A DNA stretch of 39,716 nucleotides, from contig CALUQM010000019.1 in the NCBI GenBank assembly GCA_944322925.1, positions 1-39,716 of the forward strand, in the 5' to 3' direction. Below the pieces are notes generated by a model. That model was given only the letters and a program-made list of their open reading frames with translations, was not told the origin of the DNA and did not search any database. How positions within the stretch are numbered: the stretch's first letter is position 1; each line of letters opens with the position of its first letter. The DNA is from an uncultured Bacteroidales bacterium (GTDB lineage: Bacteria > Bacteroidota > Bacteroidia > Bacteroidales > UBA932). Position numbers and translations under genes: made by a program. This document shows positions 1 through 8,355 of this stretch, in pieces.

Positions 1-1
1 T

Positions 2-433
2 ATCAATTCCCCATACAAGTATTACTTCATGGACTTGGGATTGCGCAACGCCCGTATCAATTTCCGTCAGTCGGAAAAAAGTCATCTGATGGAGAACATG
101 GTTTATAACGAATTGCGGATACGGGGGTTCAATGTGGATGTCGGTGTCGTTCCGGTGGTGCTGACCGATGACAACGGCAGGCAGCAGCGTGCCAGTCTCG
201 AAGTCGATTTCGTCTGCAATCTGGAAAGCAGGAGGTATTACATACAGTCGGCCTACAGGATGGAGTCAGACGAAAAGACAAGACAGGAACAGGCATCACT
301 GCTGAAGGTGAACGATTCATTCAAGAAGATTATCGTCATTGGAGAAGAAAGCCCTGTCAGAAGGGATGAAGCCGGCATTACGACTATCAGTATTTATGAT
401 TTTCTGTTGAAAGACAACTCTTTGGAGTTGTAG
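2..433 (+). CDS. DUF4143-type AAA ATPase, C-terminal part
   Basis: The reading frame is open from the window edge, so the gene begins upstream; an internal Met at position 29 is not the real start. The visible 143 or so residues match the C-terminal DUF4143 region of the Bacteroidetes P-loop ATPases: a KYYF-MDLGLRNARINFRQ block, then HLMENMVYNELRIRG, then a nuclease-like stretch with EVDFVCN and a terminal IYDFLL segment. The ATPase domain lies outside the window. Members of this family are often in accessory DNA and their cellular role is not established. The stop is TAG at 431-433. Recognition of the family is firm; its function is not. Confidence 0.8.
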   Translation: MNSPYKYYFMDLGLRNARINFRQSEKSHLMENMVYNELRIRGFNVDVGVVPVVLTDDNGRQQRASLEVDFVCNLESRRYYIQSAYRMESDEKTRQEQASLLKVNDSFKKIIVIGEESPVRRDEAGITTISIYDFLLKDNSLEL

Positions 434-455
434 TGGCAATATTGCGTGAAATCCA

Positions 456-731
456 ATGGATAGAGGCTGCCGGAAGGAAGTGGCTGAAAGCGCTCCATGC
501 CAATACTCTGTAGAGGAGCTTGAGCACCGGCTCGGTGAATCCGTGCAGAGTTATCGCAAAGGTGACTGCTGTACGAGTGACGAATTGCGCAAGAAGCATC
601 CTGTATGCGGATAGTCTGGACAAAAGAGGCTCTATAAACTGGTCTATACTGTGGAAAGTGACGATGTCGTCATACATGCTGTATGGGACTGTCGCTGCAA
701 TCCTGATGTATTGACAGCAGAAATCCGCTGA
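456..731 (+). pseudogene. Decayed RelE/ParE-type toxin-antitoxin remnant
   Basis: One frame reads from ATG 456 to TGA 729-731 but is cut by TAG at 612-614. The first 52 codons resemble small antitoxins that sit before RelE/ParE toxins, with a YSVEELEHRLGES helix and a TSDELRKKH ending. The 38 codons after the stop resemble the C-terminal strand pair of a RelE/ParE toxin, with RLYKLVYTVESDDVVIHAVWD followed by an NPDVL tail. The N-terminal half of the toxin is absent, which suggests a deletion that joined antitoxin to toxin tail. Either half could be chance similarity, but both in the right order is hard to dismiss. The remnant follows the ATPase gene by 22 bases. Confidence 0.5.
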
Positions 732-770
732 ACTGTCAATTCTGCGGAGCCGTGGAGCGCGGAAAGGAAA

Positions 771-836
771 AAGGGGCGACTGAAAAAGGAATACGCTGCG
801 TTACGCTCGAGATTTCACTTTTTTCAGTCGCCCCTT
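771..836. repeat. 17-bp perfect inverted repeat, possible two-way terminator
   Basis: The arms 771-787 and 820-836 are perfect complements (AAGGGGCGACTGAAAAA and its reverse complement), separated by a 32-base spacer that itself contains the palindrome CTCGAG. The element lies between the plus-strand ATPase/toxin remnant and the end of the minus-strand glpC gene at 866. A-rich and T-rich arm ends would give a U tract on either strand, so it could end transcription from both sides. It could instead be a small repeated palindromic element. The rest of 732-865 shows nothing else. Confidence 0.6.
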
Positions 837-865
837 ACCCGTTTCCGACAATTCAGGAAGCCGAA

Positions 866-2113
866 TTATCTGTTCGCGGCTGCAGTAGCCTCCAGGTCGA
901 GAGCTTCAGCCAGGATGGATACAGGATGCATGACCTTGAATGGAGTGGACATTTCTATCTGCCACTTGCAGGTCTCGCAATCGGTGACCACTACATCCGG
1001 GGCAATGCTGCATATCTGATCGAACAGAGGCTTTCCTATTGCCTGCGAAACCTGATAATTCTCTTTCTTGAAGCCATAGGTGCCGGCAATACCGCAGCAG
1101 TTCGAATCGAGCATGCTGAAAGTGACCCCCGGGATCATCTTCATCAGAGAAGTGGAGAATATCCCCCATCCGAGCTTTTCAAGATGACAAGGAGTATGAT
1201 AGGCGATTTTCCTGCCGTAATCTTTCCTGAATACGAGTTTCACCTTTCCTTCATCTATGAGGCCGTAGATGAATCTGGTCGCAAGGAAAATATTGTCGCG
1301 CACGGAAGAATTGTCCACACCGAGAAGATGAGGATATTCGTCCCTTACGGTAAATGTACACGTAGAAGAAGTGGCAACGACAGGGTATTTCCTGTTTTCT
1401 ACAGACTCTTTGAAAAGTCCGACATTATGTGCGGCATTCTTCTTTGCGGAATTTATCATCCCGTTGGAAATCAGCGCAACACCGCAGCATTTCTCTCCCC
1501 CGAGAAGATGCACGCCATAGCCGAGAGCATTCATCACCTTCACGAAATCGATTCCGAGTTTGGGAAAATTATAGTTGACGTAGCATCCGTGGAAATAACT
1601 CAGGTGATTGCGGTAACCATCCTGCGACGCCCTTGCATGTTTCCTGTACCAGCTTTCGAAAGTCCGGGAAGCATATTCGGGGAAGGTCCTGTGCTTGTCG
1701 ATTTTCATGACACCGTCCATGACGGCCTTTACAGGCTTGAGCCTTACTACCGAATTCACTATAGGGGCTGCAATTGTGGCCGTAGAGCCGACCAGGTCAG
1801 TGCTGGCCAGAATCATGTCTCTGAGAGACGGAGAATGACGTGAATATTTTATCCTTGCAGACTGGATGATATCGCCTATTCTTACACCTGAAGGACATGC
1901 GACCTCGCAACGCTTGCAATTCAGGCAGTATTTAAGGGATTCATCGAAAAATACTCCCTTCTTCAAGCGCAGCCTTTCACCGTCAGGCCCGGCCTGCTTT
2001 GGTCCCGGATAAAGCGGGTTGACCGGAACAACCGGACAATATACAGTACATACCGTACATTTTATGCACTGTTCGAAGCCATTGGCGCTTATGTTGTTTT
2101 CCTGCATTTTCAT
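866..2113 (-). CDS. glpC: Anaerobic glycerol-3-phosphate dehydrogenase subunit C
   Basis: This is the iron-sulfur, membrane-associating subunit of the GlpABC complex, which passes electrons from glycerol 3-phosphate oxidation to the quinone pool. Counting from the upstream ATG at 2119, two ferredoxin-type clusters are visible: Cys18/21/24/28 followed by Pro, and Cys65/68/71/75 followed by Pro. Two CCG-type motifs follow (EKCCGVAL and SNCCGIAG), as in heterodisulfide-reductase-like subunits. Length near 415 residues is normal. An ATG at 2119 overlaps the glpB stop, but the AAGGAGG at 2127-2121 sits only one base before it; the ATG at 2113 has a 7-base spacing and is preferred. Last gene of the glp operon. 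Confidence 0.92.
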   Translation of the reverse strand: MKMQENNISANGFEQCIKCTVCTVYCPVVPVNPLYPGPKQAGPDGERLRLKKGVFFDESLKYCLNCKRCEVACPSGVRIGDIIQSARIKYSRHSPSLRDMILASTDLVGSTATIAAPIVNSVVRLKPVKAVMDGVMKIDKHRTFPEYASRTFESWYRKHARASQDGYRNHLSYFHGCYVNYNFPKLGIDFVKVMNALGYGVHLLGGEKCCGVALISNGMINSAKKNAAHNVGLFKESVENRKYPVVATSSTCTFTVRDEYPHLLGVDNSSVRDNIFLATRFIYGLIDEGKVKLVFRKDYGRKIAYHTPCHLEKLGWGIFSTSLMKMIPGVTFSMLDSNCCGIAGTYGFKKENYQVSQAIGKPLFDQICSIAPDVVVTDCETCKWQIEMSTPFKVMHPVSILAEALDLEATAAANR

Positions 2114-2115
2114 AG

Positions 2116-3372
2116 TCATTCCTCCTTGTTAGAAATCAAATCGGCTACACGCATAGCCGAAAAAATCGACACTCCTGCCCCGCAGCCTTCATATAAAGAA
2201 TTGCATCCGGACAATACAGAACCGGCGGCATAAAGATTCATGACCGGCTCGCCGCTTTTGAAAGGATGCAGGCCGGCGTCAGTCCTTACACCGAAGGAAA
2301 CATATTCCTGTCTGTCGAATAACTGCGTGGAGTACCAGTCCTTCCTTTCGGCAGGACAATCTACATCCAGCCCGAATACCGGTTCGAAAATCCTGTCAGG
2401 CAATGCAACGAGTCCCTTGCTGAAGAAACTTCCGGATGCAAGGACATAAGAGTCCGCCTCCAGAGACATGTCCCCGAAATTCACCGTCCCTATGCTCATC
2501 ACTGAATTTTTGGAAACGACGGCCTTGTCCACCGTATCCCCTATCAGGTACTCTCCGCCTGAATGTTCATAGACAGACCTTAGCTGGAGCTGTGTCCTGA
2601 TTCCCGGAACGGAAGGCGGCATCGTAGCTATGAATACGACTTTTCTGTCTCCTAAGGAAGATTTTATGGAATCGGTGACAGATTTGTTTTTCAATCCGAA
2701 AACGGCAGGCAGTACGATCGTATCCTCGTCCTTCAGTGCGGCTTTGACTTCAGCAATGAATTTGTCGGTGACTTCCTGCCTGTCGAGGACCCTTGCGATA
2801 TTCGTAGCCCTCATTTCGCTCGGATTTTTCCTGAGATGCTCGAGTTCATCGATTTTCACTGCCGTGCAGCGGCACTGCGAACCGAGATTTTCCAGACCTT
2901 CCGCTATGAAAGCAGTATTGAAGTCAAGGAAGCCCAGTATGTTCACGATAAGAATCCTCTCGCCGATCTTTTCCCTGTCGGAATCGGCAAGAGCAAAATC
3001 GCCGATAGACATCCAGGTACGCTTGAAAACACCGGCAGGAGTGATGCGGAACCTGTTTCTGTCGGGATCGCCCGACAGGGTTACGCCGCATTCCTCGAAA
3101 AACCGCTTCGTATTGCCTGCATAGGCAGCCACGTTTTCCCTGCCTATGACTGAATACGGATGTCCGGCAGGCAGCTTGGATACTGCCTCGATCGGATTTT
3201 CCACCGGAGTTCCGTCAGGCATTCTGTCCAGGAAATCGAAAGACCCCGACGAAAAGTGCAGCGCACTCTGGCCGGAAGATATGATCAGTGTCCTTTTACC
3301 TTTTTTCTGGAGGCTGATACCGCATACAAGACCGGAAAGGCCCCCGCCTATTATTATTGTATCGAATTTCAT
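2116..3372 (-). CDS. glpB: Anaerobic glycerol-3-phosphate dehydrogenase subunit B
   Basis: Flavin-binding subunit of the GlpABC complex. The N terminus has a Rossmann dinucleotide fold (IIIGGGLSGLVCGISL, about residues 6-21) and the C terminus closes the FAD site (LYAAGSVLSGCNSLYEGCGAG). The 418-residue length is usual for GlpB. The start is supported by AAGGAGG about eight bases upstream of ATG 3372, inside the glpA-glpB junction; glpA ends two bases before this gene starts, and glpC begins at its stop. The tight packing says the three subunits are translated from one message. Confidence 0.92.
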   Translation of the reverse strand: MKFDTIIIGGGLSGLVCGISLQKKGKRTLIISSGQSALHFSSGSFDFLDRMPDGTPVENPIEAVSKLPAGHPYSVIGRENVAAYAGNTKRFFEECGVTLSGDPDRNRFRITPAGVFKRTWMSIGDFALADSDREKIGERILIVNILGFLDFNTAFIAEGLENLGSQCRCTAVKIDELEHLRKNPSEMRATNIARVLDRQEVTDKFIAEVKAALKDEDTIVLPAVFGLKNKSVTDSIKSSLGDRKVVFIATMPPSVPGIRTQLQLRSVYEHSGGEYLIGDTVDKAVVSKNSVMSIGTVNFGDMSLEADSYVLASGSFFSKGLVALPDRIFEPVFGLDVDCPAERKDWYSTQLFDRQEYVSFGVRTDAGLHPFKSGEPVMNLYAAGSVLSGCNSLYEGCGAGVSIFSAMRVADLISNKEE

Positions 3373-3374
3373 TT

Positions 3375-5045
3375 TCAGTCCTCCTTAGTTTCTGGTACCT
3401 TGCTGTCTTTTTCCGATTTTTCCGCTGTCAGGCCGCACACTCCGGCATAAACCCAAAGGGTATATTCATTTTCTCTCAGCGTCTCGCCCCAGCTTACCGG
3501 ATACATGCCCTTCCATCTCTCGTTCATGAAGTTCACGAGATCCTTGCGGGCGTCTCTCGCACATTCCTTTGCATGGGCAAGCATGCCGGCAGCACGGCAG
3601 GCGCACAGTTCTCCCTGACATGTTCCCATTCCGACCCTCGTGCGTCTCCTGAGATCCACGAGATTGTTGACGTCGAGATTGTCTATTGCATAGCTGACCT
3701 CTCCGACGGAAACATCCTCGCATTCGCAGACAAGACTCAGATCATAATCGTCCTTGTGAGCTATCTGGCCTGCAAGATCGCCGTGACGTCCTACCGAGGC
3801 CTTGACAGGATTCAGGTGTACAGACGATATCTTTCCGGAAATGTCTTCCATCCTGTCCGATCTCGAACCCGGAAGAGGAAGCGTAGCCGTAACGCACGGT
3901 TTGTCGATGCCGAGTTTCCTGCAGATGAGATCGGTAGTCCATTCAGCCATCAGACGGTATGTCATGAGTTTTCCTCCGGTGATCGTTATGAATCCCTTGA
4001 TCCCGTCTCTCTCTTCATGATCGAGAAGGACTATTCCCCTGCTTATGTTTCTTCCTGACGGATCATCATCCATCGCGACAAGCGGACGGACACCGGCGTA
4101 TGCCCTGATGATTCTCGTGACGGCAAGCTGCGGAGAAAGTTTCATTCCTTCCGAAAGAAGCAGATCGACCTCGTCCGGAGTCACTCTCATGTCATCGATT
4201 TCATCATACGGCACCCTTGTGGAAGTCGTACCTATCACGCAGATCGTATCGCCAGGCACCAGTATATCCGCATTGGCAGGCTTGCGGCATCTGTTAAGGA
4301 CTATGTTGTTGACTCTATGCCCGAATATCAGCAATGACCCCTTTGCAGGAAACATGTTGACGGTGGCCCCTGCCTTTTTGGCTATTCCTGCGCCCCAGAT
4401 ACCTCCGGCGTTGACAATGAATCTGGCATAATAGGAAGAAATTTCTCCGGACACGTGATCGAGGACTTTCACTCCTGTCATCCTGTCCGCCTCGAAAATG
4501 AAGTCCACGAGTTCGTGGTACACCAGGATTCTGGCTCCATGGAGTTTGGCGTCTATGATATTGGCGGAAGTGAGTCTGAAAGGGTCTACAGAACCGTCAG
4601 GAACGCGGACTGCACCGATAATGTCCGGATTGGCCGAAGGCTCAAGCCTCAAGGCCTCCTCAGGATCCACTATTTTCGCGTCTATGCCTGCCGCACGGCA
4701 GGATTCCACGAACTTGGCCTGATAGCCGAGATCATCTTCCGGCAATGTCAGGAAAAAGCCGTCGGTTTCTTCAACGCAATGCCTTGCAATCTTCTTCAGG
4801 ATCATGTTCTCCTTGATACATTCCTGCGCGGACTCCTGGTCCGTGACGGCATACCTGGCGCCGCTGTGCAGAAGCCCGTGGTTTCTGCCCGTCGCTCCGG
4901 TAGCGATGTCATGCCTTTCGATAAGCAGGACTTTAAGTCCCCTCAGGGCACAGTCCCTCGCGGTTCCGGCTCCTGTGGCACCTCCTCCTATGATGATCAC
5001 ATCATATTCGGTCTTTTTTTCAGGTTCATTCATATTTAAGGTCAT
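3375..5045 (-). CDS. glpA: Anaerobic glycerol-3-phosphate dehydrogenase subunit A
   Basis: Catalytic FAD subunit that oxidises sn-glycerol 3-phosphate to dihydroxyacetone phosphate. The N terminus carries VIIIGGGATGAGTARDCALRG and the family signature GRNHGLLHSGARYAV. The C-terminal BFD-like [2Fe-2S] domain has Cys440, Cys442, Cys476 and Cys481 in the CxC...CxxxxC pattern; this domain distinguishes GlpA from the aerobic GlpD. Two starts are possible, ATG 5045 and ATG 5033; neither has a clear Shine-Dalgarno sequence, as is common in Bacteroidetes. No glycerol kinase or glycerol facilitator is in the window, so the substrate may come from lipid turnover or from glpK/glpF elsewhere. Confidence 0.93.
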   Translation of the reverse strand: MTLNMNEPEKKTEYDVIIIGGGATGAGTARDCALRGLKVLLIERHDIATGATGRNHGLLHSGARYAVTDQESAQECIKENMILKKIARHCVEETDGFFLTLPEDDLGYQAKFVESCRAAGIDAKIVDPEEALRLEPSANPDIIGAVRVPDGSVDPFRLTSANIIDAKLHGARILVYHELVDFIFEADRMTGVKVLDHVSGEISSYYARFIVNAGGIWGAGIAKKAGATVNMFPAKGSLLIFGHRVNNIVLNRCRKPANADILVPGDTICVIGTTSTRVPYDEIDDMRVTPDEVDLLLSEGMKLSPQLAVTRIIRAYAGVRPLVAMDDDPSGRNISRGIVLLDHEERDGIKGFITITGGKLMTYRLMAEWTTDLICRKLGIDKPCVTATLPLPGSRSDRMEDISGKISSVHLNPVKASVGRHGDLAGQIAHKDDYDLSLVCECEDVSVGEVSYAIDNLDVNNLVDLRRRTRVGMGTCQGELCACRAAGMLAHAKECARDARKDLVNFMNERWKGMYPVSWGETLRENEYTLWVYAGVCGLTAEKSEKDSKVPETKED

Positions 5046-5073
5046 TAGTCTAATATGGTTATGTTGTCATTTT

Positions 5074-5946
5074 TCATTCGGCAAGCCCTGCCTCGATCTT
5101 CCGCATCAGCGTATCGGAATAATATACGCGGAAATCCTTTTGCGACAGGTCGAGCCATTCTTTTGCAAGCCGATAGTCACCCTGTATATAGCAGGCAGCC
5201 GCGATATTGTATTCGAGACAGGCCCGTTTTTCAAGATTCGGAGTATCGAGCATTGTCATCCAGATATCCATGGCTTTCTTCCACTCGTATCCGTTCACCA
5301 AATAATACGTTTCGTACCATGACTGGGAGCCGTAGGTGAAAAAGACGATTTCCTCGGCTTTCCATCCCGGGGCAAACCTTTTGCCTGAAGCCCGGCCGAG
5401 AGTCCCCGCCATGGATTCCAGGTCTGAAACCGAAGACTCGGAATGCCCGCTGAAATGCAGGACGGTGTCCCTCGGATCCATCGAGTCGTACACGAAAAGA
5501 TCGACGGTAAACGGCACTGTCCCTGAAATCGAGGCAGCGTCATCCTTTCCGTCGGAGACTGCGGCTTTGCCCTCTTCGAAAAGCGGAGATGAAAAAAGGA
5601 AAAGTACATCCGAACCCGTATCCACGACAAGATCCGCCATCCGGTCCCTTGATGAATAATCCTCATTTCCGCTGCCTTCCAGACAGAAAAGGGAGACAAG
5701 GCTGTCTCCTCCGAAATAATTTTCATCGAGTACGTCCGCGAATGCGGATGAAATACCGGCCGCAAACAGCGAATCCTCCTCTGCCCCGCTGTCAAGATAC
5801 ACTACGGAGATGCTCTTGCCGACAAGATCGACACCGGCAGCGGAAGGCTGCCTTGTCTCTATATCAAGCAGATATGCCGACGGCCCGCAGGAAAAAAAGA
5901 CGGTCGCGGACAGCAGCACGGCTGCGAAGCAGAACATGTTTTTCAT
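5074..5946 (-). CDS. DUF6340-like lipoprotein
   Basis: The ORF can start at 6000, but ATG 5946 gives a clean lipoprotein signal: Lys, a hydrophobic run and FFSC with Cys20 as lipidation site. It also removes an overlap with the end of rimO. The roughly 290-residue product begins its mature part with a GKSISVVYLDSG segment and SSAFADVLDENYFGG, as in the Bacteroidetes DUF6340 lipoproteins; near the C terminus is a TPR-like helical pair (ACLEYNIAAACYIQGDYRLAKEW). The role is unknown; a cell-envelope location is inferred from the lipobox. The family name is from memory of its pattern and is less sure than the lipoprotein call. Confidence 0.7.
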   Translation of the reverse strand: MKNMFCFAAVLLSATVFFSCGPSAYLLDIETRQPSAAGVDLVGKSISVVYLDSGAEEDSLFAAGISSAFADVLDENYFGGDSLVSLFCLEGSGNEDYSSRDRMADLVVDTGSDVLFLFSSPLFEEGKAAVSDGKDDAASISGTVPFTVDLFVYDSMDPRDTVLHFSGHSESSVSDLESMAGTLGRASGKRFAPGWKAEEIVFFTYGSQSWYETYYLVNGYEWKKAMDIWMTMLDTPNLEKRACLEYNIAAACYIQGDYRLAKEWLDLSQKDFRVYYSDTLMRKIEAGLAE

Positions 5947-5974
5947 TTGCCTCTGTTTCAAATTTGCTATAAAG

Positions 5975-7285
5975 TTAACAAATTTCCGCAAATATGTCAT
6001 ACTCGTCAGCTCCGGTAATCCTTACGGTGATGAATTCACCGCACAGGGACTGCGGATTTTCCACTCCGTCGCACTTCACGAGAATCTCTCCGTCCACTTC
6101 CGGACTCTCGAATTCGCTTCTGCACACCAGGACACCGTCAGTGCAGGAATCGACGATCACCCTGACTTCCGAACCTATCCTCGATCTGTTGAAGGCAAGG
6201 GAGATACCGCTCTGCAATGACATCAGGGCGTCATAGCGCCTCTTTTTCGTGGCAGGCGCCACTGAATCCCTGAAATGGGCGGCTCCGTAGGTCCCCTCTT
6301 CCTCCGAATACCTGAAAGCCCCCAGCCTTTCGAAGCGGGTCTCCGAGACGAAATCCATCAGTTCCCGGAATTCCCGTCTTCCCTCTCCGGGATGTCCGAC
6401 AATCATCGTTGTTCTCAGGACCACTCCCGGCACTTTCTCCCGCATACGCCTGACAAGGGCCCTTGTCCATGCTCCGTCGACATTCCTGTGCATGTTCGCC
6501 AGTACGTTGTCCGAAATATGCTGAAGAGGAATATCCACGTATCTGCATATTTTCGGATCGGACGCCATCAGATCGAGAACATCATCGGGGAAATCATCCG
6601 GATACGAATAATGAAGGCGGATCCACTCTATGCCGTCGACTTCCGACAATCTGCGCAGCAGCTCGCCCAAAGCACGCCTGCGGTACAGGTCCATTCCGTA
6701 ATACGTCGTATCCTGGGCAATGACTATAAGTTCCTTCACACCCTTGAGCGCCAGCATCTTCGCCTCCTCTACAAGTTCTTCCTGAGGCACTGAACGGTAT
6801 TTTCCTCTTATGTAGGGAATGGCACAGTAGGAGCATCTCCTGTCGCATCCTTCCGCAATCTTCAGGTAGGCATAATGCCTCGGAGTGGTAAGATGCCTGC
6901 CGGTTTCCCTTAAAGAACCGGATCCTGCACCGAGATACTCGACCAGCGGAGCGAAATCCACTGCTCCGAACCACGCGTCGACCTCGGGTATGAGTCCCGG
7001 CATTTCTTCGGAATAACGCTGCGAAAGACAGCCGAAAACGACAATTTTCCCGATCCTGCCGCGTTTTTTCTCTGCCGCAGCTCCGAGAATTGCAGTCACG
7101 GATTCCTCTTTCGCATCTCCTATGAATCCGCATGTATTGATAAGCAGTATGTCACAGGAAACTCCGTCCTGCTCCTCGGGAATAATATCGTACAGACCTT
7201 CGATGCAGGACAGTACATGTTCCGTATCGACCCTGTTTTTGGAACATCCCAAAGTCAGGGTCCTGATGGATGGACGTCCGGTCAT
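5975..7285 (-). CDS. rimO: Ribosomal protein S12 methylthiotransferase RimO
   Basis: Radical SAM enzyme that adds a methylthio group to the conserved Asp of ribosomal protein S12. It has the N-terminal cluster cysteines Cys14 (TLGCSKN), Cys52 (NTCGF) and Cys86 (FGCLSQ), the radical SAM triad Cys147/Cys151/Cys154 (GCDRRCSYCAIPYIRG) and a C-terminal TRAM-like segment with VRVIVDS and VDGEILVKC. The 436-residue length is normal. LGCSKNRVDTE and the wording of the SAM motif favour RimO over the tRNA enzyme MiaB. It lies in the nusB-to-glpC minus-strand train, 12 bases after the DUF5606 gene. Confidence 0.93.
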   Translation of the reverse strand: MTGRPSIRTLTLGCSKNRVDTEHVLSCIEGLYDIIPEEQDGVSCDILLINTCGFIGDAKEESVTAILGAAAEKKRGRIGKIVVFGCLSQRYSEEMPGLIPEVDAWFGAVDFAPLVEYLGAGSGSLRETGRHLTTPRHYAYLKIAEGCDRRCSYCAIPYIRGKYRSVPQEELVEEAKMLALKGVKELIVIAQDTTYYGMDLYRRRALGELLRRLSEVDGIEWIRLHYSYPDDFPDDVLDLMASDPKICRYVDIPLQHISDNVLANMHRNVDGAWTRALVRRMREKVPGVVLRTTMIVGHPGEGRREFRELMDFVSETRFERLGAFRYSEEEGTYGAAHFRDSVAPATKKRRYDALMSLQSGISLAFNRSRIGSEVRVIVDSCTDGVLVCRSEFESPEVDGEILVKCDGVENPQSLCGEFITVRITGADEYDIFAEIC

Positions 7286-7297
7286 GCGCTGAACTGA

Positions 7298-7732
7298 TCA
7301 GTTTCCGGCATCTTCCTGCCCGTCCTCTTCCCGTATGTCCTCTTCGAAATCCAGGGAAGCGGATTCCTTGAGGATATTGTACCATGACACGACTTTCTTC
7401 ATGTGGGAGACATGGAACCTGTCCCTGTCATAATCAGGAAGGACCTTCCCGAAAAAGTCCTGAAGCTCTTTCTCCGACGATTTCGCGACAGGAGCGTTTT
7501 CCTCGCCGAGGCTTTCTTTCATTTTCATGAATACATCCTTGAGCTTGGTTTCGCCCTCGTCCGTATAAATCGAAATGTCGGCAAGAGTGGTCATCTTGCT
7601 CCTGAGTCCGAAACATGAACGTTTCCCGTCGGAAAGAGATTCCACGATCGCGCCGTTTCTGGCCTGGGAAACATATTTGAAAAGTCCGCTCTGACCGGAT
7701 ATGGTCAGAATTTTCGTAAGATCCGTTTTCAT
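7298..7732 (-). CDS. DUF5606 domain protein
   Basis: This 144-residue protein starts MKTDLTKILTISGQSGLFKYV, the signature of the Bacteroidetes DUF5606 family, and contains FGLRSKMTTLADISIYTDEGE, then a helical segment ending in SHMKKVVSWYNILKESASLDF. No enzyme motif, signal peptide or membrane segment is seen, so it should be cytosolic. It overlaps the end of coaE by four bases (ATG 7732 with the coaE stop at 7729), a sign of coupled translation. The biochemical role of the family is not known to me. Confidence 0.85.
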   Translation of the reverse strand: MKTDLTKILTISGQSGLFKYVSQARNGAIVESLSDGKRSCFGLRSKMTTLADISIYTDEGETKLKDVFMKMKESLGEENAPVAKSSEKELQDFFGKVLPDYDRDRFHVSHMKKVVSWYNILKESASLDFEEDIREEDGQEDAGN

Positions 7733-8355
7733 TTCTTCACTATTTTTCTGTAAATCTTGTCGACTTCCCCCTCAAGGAAAGCCCTGTCTTTGTCATTTAC
7801 TATAATATAATCTATCTTTCCGGAAATGTCTTCCGCCGCACCTTCCATGTCCTGCTGGCTCAGCACTCTTTCCATTATCTTCTCCTGCGGGCATGAATCT
7901 CTGAGTGCAGCCCTTCCGACACGCAGGCGGAGCGGTGCGTCGACATACAGCACCTTGTCGTAGAGTCCCGAAAAAACCGGTTTCCGCAGAATGATGGCAG
8001 ACTCTATTATCAGGAACTCAGGCCTGTCTGCAAGCATTTTCTCTTTCCACCGGACAACGGAATCCCTGACTTCTGGATGGACGATGCTCTCGAGAACAGC
8101 GAGTCTGTCCATGTCGGAAAAGACTATCGATGCCAGCTTTTTCCTGTCGAGCCGGCCGTCCGGCAATGAAAGGCAGATGCCCATTGCATCGGAAATGCGC
8201 CCGACCAGCCCCGGCACGGTATCATAAAGGCCCTTGGCCAAAGAGTCAGTGTCGCATACGGGAATTCCCTTTTCGGCAAAAAGGGAACATACAAGCGATT
8301 TGCCGCTTCCGATTCCGCCGGTTACGGCGAGTGTCACCGTTCCGTCAGTACGCAT
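7729..8355 (-). CDS. coaE: Dephospho-CoA kinase
   Basis: Catalyses the last step of coenzyme A synthesis, phosphorylating dephospho-CoA at the 3' position. The P-loop is TLAVTGGIGSGKS, followed by a family-typical CDTDSLAKGLY segment and IVHPEVRDSV. The open frame extends to 8424, but that would put about 70 residues-worth of bases inside the upstream YbbR-like gene; ATG 8355 gives a start of MRTDGTVTLAVTGG and an overlap of 22 bases. A GTG at 8337 is a second candidate and would overlap the upstream stop by only four bases. Product is about 209 residues. Confidence 0.9.
   Translation of the reverse strand: MRTDGTVTLAVTGGIGSGKSLVCSLFAEKGIPVCDTDSLAKGLYDTVPGLVGRISDAMGICLSLPDGRLDRKKLASIVFSDMDRLAVLESIVHPEVRDSVVRWKEKMLADRPEFLIIESAIILRKPVFSGLYDKVLYVDAPLRLRVGRAALRDSCPQEKIMERVLSQQDMEGAAEDISGKIDYIIVNDKDRAFLEGEVDKIYRKIVKK

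Noticed and set aside
752-1843. Plus-strand open frame of 363 codons
   Set aside because: It lies opposite glpC, has no family pattern, and begins in the inverted repeat. Low stop-codon frequency opposite a GC-balanced gene explains it.
3357-4058. Plus-strand open frame of 233 codons
   Set aside because: Opposite strand of glpA; composition is not protein-like and glpA is certain.
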